Positions 7,582-14,958 of a stretch of DNA of 38,065 bases are shown piece after piece (within the stretch, counting starts at the first letter, position 1; each line of letters begins with the position of its first letter). The translations under genes were made by a program, and so were the position numbers. Below the pieces are notes generated by a model. The model had not been told where the DNA came from, searched no databases, and saw only the letters and a program-made list of their open reading frames with translations. Origin of the DNA: Lentilactobacillus parafarraginis DSM 18390 = JCM 14109 (lineage in GTDB: Bacteria > Bacillota > Bacilli > Lactobacillales > Lactobacillaceae); NCBI RefSeq assembly GCF_001435895.1, contig NZ_AZFZ01000026.1:1-38065 (forward strand). The letters run 5' to 3'.

Positions 7582-7656
7582 AAAAAAATCTAAGAGTCAC
7601 GCTCCTGGAAGCTGATCAGCATCAGCTTTCTAACGAGCACGACTCTTAGATTTTTT
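7582..7656. terminator. Long bidirectional terminator between convergent genes
   Basis: The outer stem AAAAAATCTAAGAGTC (7583-7598) pairs with GACTCTTAGATTTTTT (7641-7656). Inside is a second hairpin, AAGCTGAT/ATCAGCTT (7609-7628). A- and T-runs flank both sides, so it serves both the hydrolase and the methyltransferase gene. Confidence 0.92.
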
Positions 7657-7682
7657 ACATATTACTTCTATTTATTTAATCA

Positions 7683-8390
7683 TCATTTTTTAACAGCAAT
7701 AATCGCCACGTAACCGCCCTTGTCAAAGCCCGGCACCGTGTCTTCAATCTTCTGATCGGTGTACACCGGATTTGCCAGTAACGTTTGGTAGTATGTCAAA
7801 TTATCAAAGCCCAGCGACGTTAAGACGGCCGCCTTTTCCGGCGTCGTGTGCCAATAAGCCAAATTCAAAAATTCTTCAGGATACGGCACCTTTGGCAGCG
7901 CCCCGGCCAGCCGAGAATCCTGATAGCCGCCCAGGGCATTTGCCAGCATGTATAGCATGCCATACGCGCTTTCCTTGGGAACATCCAGCAAGATGAGGCG
8001 ACCACCCGATTTTAAACTTGCGGCGACGTGACCGTACGCCACTGCCAAATCAGCGATATAGCTTGAACTACCGTTAAAGTAAATGGTGTCATAGGCCTCA
8101 GCGGGTAATTCAGCAGTTTCAGCAGACGCAATTTGCACCTTCATCCCCCGCTTAGTCCCAATGGCCGCCATGTCTTTGGAAGGTTCAACTCCTTCACTGA
8201 CCTCAATGCCGGTTTGCTTGCGCAGGGCCTGCTCAAACAGACCACTGCCGCTGCCAATCGATAATGTCCGGCCGGGATGATCCCCTAAGCTGGTTTTTAA
8301 AAGGCCCAGTTCACTCAAGAACACCTTCTCATTGGCAACAAACCATTCGTCATAATCCTGAGCATAACCGTCAAACAATGCTTCTTCCAT
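7683..8390 (-). CDS. Class I SAM-dependent methyltransferase (TPP-riboswitch controlled)
   Basis: A 235-aa soluble protein with a Rossmann methyltransferase fold: motif I TLSIGSGSGLFEQAL (about residues 43-57) binds S-adenosylmethionine, and the acidic VEPSKDM, the IYFNGSSSYI and the GGRLILLDVPKES segments follow in the usual order. The substrate is not evident. The ATG at 8390 lies 9 nt after GGTGG; the preceding GTG (8393) is too close to it. The leader contains a complete TPP riboswitch, and a short AAAAAAC/GTTTTTT hairpin encloses the ribosome binding site, so thiamine pyrophosphate probably blocks translation. That ties the enzyme to thiamine metabolism, salvage or uptake, although no thi gene is adjacent. 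Family certain, role open. Confidence 0.9.
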   Translation of the reverse strand: MEEALFDGYAQDYDEWFVANEKVFLSELGLLKTSLGDHPGRTLSIGSGSGLFEQALRKQTGIEVSEGVEPSKDMAAIGTKRGMKVQIASAETAELPAEAYDTIYFNGSSSYIADLAVAYGHVAASLKSGGRLILLDVPKESAYGMLYMLANALGGYQDSRLAGALPKVPYPEEFLNLAYWHTTPEKAAVLTSLGFDNLTYYQTLLANPVYTDQKIEDTVPGFDKGGYVAIIAVKK

Positions 8391-8441
8391 CACAAAAAAC
8401 CACCTTTTTAGTTTTTTGCTAGAAATCGTAATTCAATTGAA

Positions 8442-8513
8442 GCTTCCCTACGCGAGTCTTAACTCACAGGTTCAAAGGGTTTGATCTCAGCTACTGAATT
8501 AGCACCCCTAGCC
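8442..8513 (-). ncRNA. TPP (THI-element) riboswitch
   Basis: Read on the minus strand, the leader has all the conserved TPP aptamer blocks in order: AGGGGTGCT (from 8509), GCTGAGATCAAACCCTTTG, AACCTG, a variable GAGTTAAGACTC stem, and GCGTAGGGAAGC (ending at 8442). GGGCT at the 5' end can pair with AGCTT at the 3' end to form P1. An extended -10 (TGC-TACGAT, the hexamer at 8519-8524) puts the transcription start at the first bases of the aptamer. No GC-rich terminator follows; instead the ribosome binding site (8400-8407) sits in the loop of an A/T stem, suggesting translational control. Confidence 0.93.
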
Positions 8514-8553
8514 CATTAATCGTAGCACAGATGGCCGAAACTTGGGATGAAAA

Positions 8554-9720
8554 TTAATGCTTTAATTCATTAATCCGATTGATTGCCCGTTCAAATTCAT
8601 CGAGGAATTCGGCCGCTTGGTCGGCATCTGCTTCCCTTTGATATTGGGCACGCAGGGTTTCAATCATTTCAGCATCGTACTTTCTGACAATCTCGCCAAT
8701 CGCGTACGCTGCCGTGGCACGAATCATCGGGCGGGGATCCGCCTGCATCACCGCCACTAACTGCGACAGTGCGGACTGATCATGAAGATTAGCCAAGGCA
8801 ATGATGGCATTTCGCTGCAGCGGCTTTTTCCCCCGCCAAGCCCCCGCCATTTCCCCGAATTGATCCTTAAATTGACGATTGGAGAGTGTCAGCATCGGTA
8901 ACAATTCCGGCCGCACCCTTTCGGGATCGGGGGCCATTTTTTCGTGCAGATGAAAATCCTTTCCACGATTGTAGGGGCAGACCACCTGACAAATATCGCA
9001 GCCATAGATCACATTGCGAATCTTCGGCCGAAACTCATCGGCCATCATTCCCTTGGTCTGCGTTTGGTACGAGAGGCACCATTGCGCGTTCATCCGCCCG
9101 TCGCCCAGCAGCGCCTTAACGGGGCACGCATCAAGACACCGGGTACAGTCACCGCACTGACAAGCGATTGGCGTATCGGGTTCCAGGGTTAAGTTGGTCA
9201 TAATCTCGCCTAGATACACAAATGACCCAAATTCCTCGGTAATTAAAAGCCCATTTTTACCGATAAATCCCAGACCCGCGCGATTGGCGACCGCCACGTC
9301 AATCAATTCACCGGTATCAACCATCGGCTTAAACCGTGCATCAGCCCCTGCCAGCACCCGAATCTTTTCAATCAGCTGATTCATCTTTTCTCGAAGTATG
9401 CCGTGGTAATCCTCACCCCAAGAGGCCCGGGCAAACTGACCGCGCTTAAGACCGGTTTTAGGTGGTCGTTGCGTCATCCGACTTGGATAAGCCAAGGCAA
9501 TCGCAATAATCGATTTGGGCCCGTCAAAAATCAGGTCGGGGTTCAATCGTTCATCCAGATTCGGATGTTCAAAGCCGCTGGTGTGCCCCGCCTTAATTTG
9601 TTCGGTCAAGCTCTCCCGGAGGCCTTCAAAATTAGCGGCGGTCGTGAACCCAATCTTATCAATGCCGACTTCGTGACTGGCGGCGATGATCCGTTGTTTT
9701 AAATCGGCAGTAGGTGTCAT
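8554..9720 (-). CDS. queG: Epoxyqueuosine reductase QueG
   Basis: QueG reduces epoxyqueuosine to queuosine in the wobble position of tRNAs (Asp, Asn, His, Tyr), using cobalamin and two [4Fe-4S] clusters in the cytoplasm. The 388-aa protein carries the catalytic Asp135 in VDTGEL and the cluster cysteines at 189/192/195/199 (CGDCTRCLDACP) and 241/244/248 (CDICQVVCPYN), with a further Cys215. The C-terminal third has HEAT-like helices (AIIALANLHDQSAL and DPRPMIRATAAYAIGEI), as in other QueG proteins. The ATG at 9720 follows AAAGGACC; an in-frame extension of 14 residues to 9762 lacks a ribosome binding site. It reads toward the riboswitch-controlled methyltransferase, but that gene has its own promoter. 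Confidence 0.97.
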   Translation of the reverse strand: MTPTADLKQRIIAASHEVGIDKIGFTTAANFEGLRESLTEQIKAGHTSGFEHPNLDERLNPDLIFDGPKSIIAIALAYPSRMTQRPPKTGLKRGQFARASWGEDYHGILREKMNQLIEKIRVLAGADARFKPMVDTGELIDVAVANRAGLGFIGKNGLLITEEFGSFVYLGEIMTNLTLEPDTPIACQCGDCTRCLDACPVKALLGDGRMNAQWCLSYQTQTKGMMADEFRPKIRNVIYGCDICQVVCPYNRGKDFHLHEKMAPDPERVRPELLPMLTLSNRQFKDQFGEMAGAWRGKKPLQRNAIIALANLHDQSALSQLVAVMQADPRPMIRATAAYAIGEIVRKYDAEMIETLRAQYQREADADQAAEFLDEFERAINRINELKH

Positions 9721-9810
9721 GCACTCAGGTCCTTTCGTTTGGTTATGCTCAAATATTAGCATGCTTTGCTAGTGAAGACCAGTCACGCAAACGTGAAAGA
9801 TTCCACCGCC

Positions 9811-9863
9811 CAAAAAGGCGCCCCAACGTTATTTCAGAACTTGAAATAACGTCGAAGCGCCTT
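9811..9863 (-). terminator. Intrinsic terminator of the amino-acid permease
   Basis: On the minus strand AAGGCGC (9857-9863) and the inner ACGTTATTTCA pair with their complements at 9825-9836 and 9815-9821, ending in CCTTTTTGG. It lies just 3' of the permease gene and before queG. Confidence 0.88.
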
Positions 9864-9924
9864 GAACAATCATAAATGAGTTGCCGCGAACCAGATTTAA
9901 ACCAGTTCACGATGACTAACCACC

Positions 9925-11316
9925 CTATTGATCGGTATCCGGGACCAATTTGCGTTGATGGAAGTATTCGACCCCACCAAAGACGACCGTCCAGACAATC
10001 GCACCGATCGCGCCGATCACATCTTCCGGAATTAGGAATAGCGTGAAGAAGATGACCACGAAGAAGGCGATGGTTAAGGGGCTCATAATTTTATAGGCCG
10101 GCATTACAAAACCGTTGGGATCAAAATCACTAGAAGCCCGGTACTTCCGGTGTGCCAACATTGCCAATGTGTACACGATCAGATACATGTCGCTGGAAAC
10201 CCCAGTCACAATCGTAAATACTGAGGAAATCGCATTCGTTAAACTCATCAACGGCGTAATGAGTACCAGTGCAGCTGAGAAAATGATGGCTGCTGCCGGA
10301 ACCCCGTTTGAGGAGATCTTCGCGAATGTTTTGTGCATCCAGCTATCCTTGGGAACCTCGGTTGCTAGCTGGTAAAAATGCCGGCCAGCTGAGAAGATAC
10401 AACTGTTGAGAGCCGATGCCGCAGAAGTCAGCACCACAAAGTTGATGACCGCTGCAGCTGCCGGGAATCCGGCCAATTTGAACACTTCAACGAAAGGACT
10501 GTTATCAGGGGTGATTGATGTCCACGGGATAATCCCCATGATGACGATCAACGCGCCAATATAGAAGAGTAGAATTCGAATCAGCGTTTCATTAACGGCC
10601 TTTTTAATCACGGAATGGGGTGACTTAGCCTCCCCGATGGTAATACTGACGAACTCAATTCCTTGAAAGGCAAAGAACACCATTGGAAATGCTGAGATGA
10701 AGTTAAATGCGCCGTGAGGAAAGAGGGTATAATTGTGAAAAATGTTAGTTAATGACGCATGGCCAAGGGGCGTGACCGAATGGCTGACCATCATGAAGAC
10801 CCCGGTGGCGATAAGGGCTAAGATGGCAATAATTTTAATCATTGCAAACCAAAATTCAGCTTCGCCAAACACCCTGGCGGCGATCAAGTTAACACTTGCC
10901 AAGATCCCAAGAAAGATCAGTTCTACCAGCCACGAGGGAATTGATGGGAACCAATACTTAACATAGGTTGCCGTCGCCGTTAGTTCAGCCATACAAACAA
11001 AGACCAAGCCGATCCAATACGTCCAGCCGGTAAAGTGACCCACCGTTGGCCCAAGATATCGGGAAATAAATGAGACAAAGGTGTGTTGGGAAGGATCGGA
11101 GTAAAACATCTCGCCGATGCCCCGCATCATGAAGAAGAAGAACAGTCCTAAAACTAAGTAAACCCACATAACTGAGGGCCCCGTTTTGCTAATGGTACTC
11201 CCGGATCCCAAGAACAACCCGGTTCCAATCGTGCCGCCAATGGCAATCATCTGAACATGACGATTACTTAACGCGCGCATTGTGCCATCCTGGTTTTCGA
11301 CAATTTTTGATTTCAT
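9925..11316 (-). CDS. AAT/APC-family amino-acid permease
   Basis: A 463-aa, twelve-helix permease. The N-terminus ALSNRHVQMIAIGGTIGTGL followed by FLGSGSTISKTGPS is the signature of the amino-acid transporter (AAT) family that includes CycA, LysP, GabP and YbxG. The PMVFFAFQGIEFVSITIGEAKSP region, in helix 6 and the following loop, is also diagnostic. The AGGAGG at 11323-11328 abuts the first ATG (11322), so the second ATG at 11316, six bases downstream, is the likely start. An extended -10 (TGA-TATGAT) sits at 11387-11395. Substrate cannot be assigned; D-alanine/serine/glycine or branched amino acids are possible. The gene ends at its own terminator. Confidence 0.92.
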   Translation of the reverse strand: MKSKIVENQDGTMRALSNRHVQMIAIGGTIGTGLFLGSGSTISKTGPSVMWVYLVLGLFFFFMMRGIGEMFYSDPSQHTFVSFISRYLGPTVGHFTGWTYWIGLVFVCMAELTATATYVKYWFPSIPSWLVELIFLGILASVNLIAARVFGEAEFWFAMIKIIAILALIATGVFMMVSHSVTPLGHASLTNIFHNYTLFPHGAFNFISAFPMVFFAFQGIEFVSITIGEAKSPHSVIKKAVNETLIRILLFYIGALIVIMGIIPWTSITPDNSPFVEVFKLAGFPAAAAVINFVVLTSAASALNSCIFSAGRHFYQLATEVPKDSWMHKTFAKISSNGVPAAAIIFSAALVLITPLMSLTNAISSVFTIVTGVSSDMYLIVYTLAMLAHRKYRASSDFDPNGFVMPAYKIMSPLTIAFFVVIFFTLFLIPEDVIGAIGAIVWTVVFGGVEYFHQRKLVPDTDQ

Positions 11317-11386
11317 ACGCATCCTCCTGCAAAAATAAGAGCTAGTTAAGATTAATGATTAGACAATTTCTCATTTGAATGGGTTT

Positions 11387-11395
11387 ATCATATCA
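11387..11395 (-). promoter_or_regulatory. Extended -10 promoter of the amino-acid permease
   Basis: On the minus strand TGA-TATGAT lies about 70 bases before the permease start. The -35 is weak (CTCACA near 11410-11415). The inverted repeat at 11420-11472 is immediately upstream, where an activator would bind. Confidence 0.45.
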
Positions 11396-11419
11396 CAGCC
11401 CGGACCGAATGTGAGGTTT

Positions 11420-11472
11420 AATGACATTTTTTGCGATTTACGTTAGTTAATTAGGTGTAAATCGCTGTCATT
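11420..11472. repeat. Interrupted inverted repeat in the divergent promoter region
   Basis: AATGACA (11420-11426) and GCGATTTAC (11433-11441) pair with GTAAATCGC (11457-11465) and TGTCATT (11466-11472), leaving a six-T bulge on one side. It lies between the divergent permease and UvrA-like genes (gap 11317-11643). With no U tract after it, it looks more like an operator or RNA structure than a terminator. The rest of the gap is AT-rich with a TGC-TAGAAT extended -10 for the plus-strand gene near 11586. Confidence 0.6.
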
Positions 11473-11643
11473 CTTATATTTATTAAAATAAATGTTATTT
11501 TTCCTTACATTATTTACACGGAGGCTATTAATCGTTTCAGTCTCGCAATTATCCTGGGAATCTTTCCGCTCATCAGGATCAATATGCTAGAATTGATACC
11601 TAGCCCCATGATTAATCAATGACTATTAGGAGGTCTTCGTTAA

Positions 11644-13908
11644 ATGTTTGAACGAGGTGCAATTGAAATTCACGATGCCACGCAAAACAATTTGAAGCAT
11701 GTCAGCCTTAAGATTCCCAAGTACGCCATCACCGTATTTGCCGGTCTCTCCGGTTCCGGAAAGTCGTCGCTGGTTTTTGATACCATTGCGGCAACTTCGC
11801 GCCGGGAGCTGAATGAAACCTTCCCCAGCTTTACCCAGCAGTACCTGCCTAAATACGGGCAACCGCACGTTAAGCAGATTGACCACTTGCCAGTCGCCAT
11901 TGTCGTTGAACAAAAACGAATTGGAAAAAACGCGCGGTCAACGTTGGCCACCTATACCGGCATTTATTCGCTGATTCGCCTCCTATTTTCAAGAGCTGGC
12001 AAACCATTTGTCGGCTATTCGGACACGTTCTCCTTTAATTTACCACAGGGAATGTGCCCAACTTGTCAGGGGCTCGGCTACGTTGATGATATTGACGCCA
12101 AGGCCCTCATTGATCCAAACAAATCACTGAATCAGGGGGCCATTACTTTCGTGAGTTTTGGCCCGGACACGTGGCGTTGGCGGCGATATGCCTACAGCGG
12201 ACTGTTCGATAACGACAAACCAATCAAAGACTATTCTAAAAAACAGCTGGACCTACTTTTATACGCGCCCCAACAGCGGCTTCACAACGCCCCGGAAAAG
12301 TGGCCGCGAACTGCACTGTATGAGGGCGTCATTCCCCGGATTCGCCGGTCAATCATTGGTAAAAAAGAGGCCCAGCACCACCAAGAAGCGCTCGCAAAGA
12401 TTGTTACCCGCCGTCCCTGCCCAGATTGCGGCGGCACGCGCTTACGACCGGAAGTCCTCACCTGTAAGATTAACGGTCGAAATATCGCTGACGTTCTTTC
12501 AATGGATCTCATCTCCGCTCTGAAGTTTCTTCACAGCATTCAGGTACCGCTAGTCAGTGACGTCATCCGTGAAGTTGCGATTAAGATCCAATCGCTCATC
12601 GATATTGGGCTTGGTTATCTGACACTGGATCGCAGCACTGAGACGCTTTCCGGCGGGGAAACCCAGCGGATTAAGATTGCCAAATTTTTGACCAGCGCGC
12701 TTGTCGACATGGTTTACATTTTAGATGAGCCCAGCGTTGGCCTGCATCCCCATGACATTCAGCTGATTAAAAACGCGCTCATTAATCTCAAAAATAAAGG
12801 CAACACGATCATCGTGGTTGAACACAATCCCGAATTAATCCCCATTGCCGACTACGTGGTTGAAATTGGCCCCAAAGCCGGCCGCGGCGGTGGTCAAGTG
12901 ACCTTCACCGGAACGTACCAAGATCTACTAAATTCGGATACCTTGACGGGGCACTATCTCAAGCAACCACTCACTTATCGGCAGCCGAGATCGGCCGATT
13001 CCGCCATTTCTCTCAATCACGTGACGACCCACAACTTAAAAGACGTGAGCGTTAAAGTACCTTTAGGGATTGAGACCGTCATTTCGGGCGTTGCCGGTTC
13101 CGGAAAAAGTTCGTTGGTCGATGCATTACGGTCAAAGTTAACCGTCCCGTACATTGATTTAGCTCAGGGGGCGATTGGCACGAACATTCGCTCGACGCCG
13201 GTCACGTACTTGAACATTCTCGATGATATTCGGAAGTTATTTGCGAAGGCAAACGGCGTCGGTACCCGCCTGTTCAGCTACAACGGCAAGGGTGCCTGCC
13301 CACGCTGTAAAGGAAAGGGAGTCACGATCACCAACATGGCGTTCATGGACCCGGTCGTTCAAGAATGTGAAATGTGCCACGGCAAGCGTTACAATGACGA
13401 GGCGCTGAGTTACAAATACCATGGTAAGGACATCAATGAGGTGCTGACCATGCCAATTGAGGCCGCCATCCCATTCTTTACCGACGTTGCCGAAATTCAT
13501 CATAAATTAATGAACATGCAAAAGGTCGGTCTTGACTACTTAACCTTGGGCCAACCGCTCACCACCCTGTCCGGCGGGGAACTGCAGCGCCTCAAGTTAG
13601 CAGTTCAGTTAAATAAAACCGGGACCGTTTACCTGCTGGATGAACCCACTGCCGGGCTGCACATGAAAGATGTGGCCAAACTGCTGACCTTGTTTGACGA
13701 ACTGGTCAACGCGGGCAACACGCTGATCATCGTTGAACACAATCTCGAGGTCATCAGTCAGGCGGACTGGTTAATCGACGTTGGCCCGGACGCCGGCATT
13801 TACGGCGGGCAAATTCTGTTTTCCGGAATTCCGCAGGCCGCTCAAAACGAACCGGCTTCAAGAACCGGGGCGGCTCTCAAGGCGTATAATCAAGAACGTC
13901 AATCTTAA
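11644..13908 (+). CDS. UvrA-like ABC ATPase, short paralogue
   Basis: A 754-aa twin-ATPase related to excinuclease subunit UvrA, about 190 residues shorter than genuine UvrA. Walker A motifs are at 34-42 (GLSGSGKSS) and 482-490 (GVAGSGKSS), signatures at 335-342 and 642-650 (LSGGE(T/L)QR), and Walker B/D-loops at 357-368 and 663-673 (DEPxxGLH). Zinc-type CxxC pairs are at 138/141, 259/262, 552/555 and 575/578. Much of the UvrB-interacting insertion is missing, as in UvrA2/DrrC-like proteins associated with drug tolerance or DNA protection; repair activity with UvrB is therefore doubtful. AGGAGG precedes the ATG. The next gene follows by 18 bases, so they form an operon. Confidence 0.92.
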   Translation: MFERGAIEIHDATQNNLKHVSLKIPKYAITVFAGLSGSGKSSLVFDTIAATSRRELNETFPSFTQQYLPKYGQPHVKQIDHLPVAIVVEQKRIGKNARSTLATYTGIYSLIRLLFSRAGKPFVGYSDTFSFNLPQGMCPTCQGLGYVDDIDAKALIDPNKSLNQGAITFVSFGPDTWRWRRYAYSGLFDNDKPIKDYSKKQLDLLLYAPQQRLHNAPEKWPRTALYEGVIPRIRRSIIGKKEAQHHQEALAKIVTRRPCPDCGGTRLRPEVLTCKINGRNIADVLSMDLISALKFLHSIQVPLVSDVIREVAIKIQSLIDIGLGYLTLDRSTETLSGGETQRIKIAKFLTSALVDMVYILDEPSVGLHPHDIQLIKNALINLKNKGNTIIVVEHNPELIPIADYVVEIGPKAGRGGGQVTFTGTYQDLLNSDTLTGHYLKQPLTYRQPRSADSAISLNHVTTHNLKDVSVKVPLGIETVISGVAGSGKSSLVDALRSKLTVPYIDLAQGAIGTNIRSTPVTYLNILDDIRKLFAKANGVGTRLFSYNGKGACPRCKGKGVTITNMAFMDPVVQECEMCHGKRYNDEALSYKYHGKDINEVLTMPIEAAIPFFTDVAEIHHKLMNMQKVGLDYLTLGQPLTTLSGGELQRLKLAVQLNKTGTVYLLDEPTAGLHMKDVAKLLTLFDELVNAGNTLIIVEHNLEVISQADWLIDVGPDAGIYGGQILFSGIPQAAQNEPASRTGAALKAYNQERQS

Positions 13909-13926
13909 TGAATCGGAGAATGGTCA

Positions 13927-14775
13927 ATGACAATCCAACTACCAACAAAAAGCTTTTTTATCCCCCAGCCGCCAGACGATCGGGAAATCTTTTGGGCGAT
14001 GCAGCGCTATCCTGATAATGTTAAGGTTTACCATCCCCACGGATCAATTGATGGAACGTCGGTTTTTTGGCATAACCGTCTCTGGCCAAACATTTTGTTC
14101 TTTGCGGTTTACGTCGATCCCAAAGCGATGGATCGGCATTTCTTATTTCACCGGATTCTGGATGATCTCACCAAACTGGCGGGCAAGTTCTCTGATAAAC
14201 ACCTTGTTACCAGCGACTACGACCCGCAGCACGATTTTAACCAGTGGCTCCACCAACAAGGATTCACGCTGATGGATAAAGTCCACTGTGCAACTCTGAA
14301 TCCGGACGGGCTGAGCATCACGACTCAGAACTTCCCCACATCGACTCAGGAATTGACAGTCAGTGAGGCTCTCAACCATCCCGAGCTCCTGTCTCAATTG
14401 CTGACGATGAGTTGGCAAGCCTACCGAGATAACCATCCCTCGTTATCCCCGGCCACCGTTTCAACCCATGACTGGCAGGCTTTGTTATTGCCCGAACTCG
14501 TTTCTGACATCCCCAGTTTGCTGGTAAATGATTCCGGCAACCTGATTGCCATCAGCTTATTGGCGAAGTCTGCCCAAACAGCCGGTAAGCTCTGGCTGGT
14601 GAACGAAAGCACCCCTGGCGCGGCTAACCGATTGTTTGCCAACCAAGTGACATGGCTTAAAAGTTACCAGCGATCCCTCTCAATTTGCCTACCACAAGTA
14701 ACTTTAAAGTTATTAGGACTAACGGAGCAGATGGCAATGTTGAAAACAACAACTTATGAAAACTTTTTACAATAA
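13927..14775 (+). CDS. Hypothetical protein co-transcribed with the UvrA paralogue
   Basis: This 282-aa cytoplasmic protein starts 18 bases after the UvrA-like gene, with GGAG before the ATG, and the pair ends in a terminator. I cannot assign a family with confidence. The layout (an N-terminal half rich in aromatic residues, then a C-terminal stretch with LLTMSWQAYRDNHPSLSP, PSLLVNDSGNLIAIS, and a helix followed by QVTLKLLGLTEQMAM) resembles a GNAT-like acetyltransferase with a degenerate acetyl-CoA loop, but no clear R/Q-x-x-G-x-G/A motif is visible. Close coupling to an antibiotic-protection-type UvrA paralogue suggests a helper or modifying role; this is inference only. Confidence 0.75.
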   Translation: MTIQLPTKSFFIPQPPDDREIFWAMQRYPDNVKVYHPHGSIDGTSVFWHNRLWPNILFFAVYVDPKAMDRHFLFHRILDDLTKLAGKFSDKHLVTSDYDPQHDFNQWLHQQGFTLMDKVHCATLNPDGLSITTQNFPTSTQELTVSEALNHPELLSQLLTMSWQAYRDNHPSLSPATVSTHDWQALLLPELVSDIPSLLVNDSGNLIAISLLAKSAQTAGKLWLVNESTPGAANRLFANQVTWLKSYQRSLSICLPQVTLKLLGLTEQMAMLKTTTYENFLQ

Positions 14776-14782
14776 ATCAACG

Positions 14783-14820
14783 GCCCACGAGGACATAACG
14801 GCGTCTTCATAGGCTTTTTT
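14783..14820 (+). terminator. Terminator of the UvrA-like operon
   Basis: GCC...GAGGAC (14783-14794) pairs with GTCTTC...GGC (14803-14814) around a short internal loop, followed by six Ts. The stem is imperfect but well placed. Confidence 0.6.
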
Positions 14821-14958
14821 ATTTACAATTTTATAAAAAAACAATGTATCATAACGCGCTCATTATATTATTAATGAATATTATTTTCGGATGATATTAT
14901 GCTTAAACTGATATACAATAGGGTTAGTATATATTTGAACAAAGAAGGAACCTATTTT

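Noticed and set aside
10115-10375. Plus-strand frame opposite the amino-acid permease
   Set aside because: An antisense shadow of conserved membrane helices, with no start signal.
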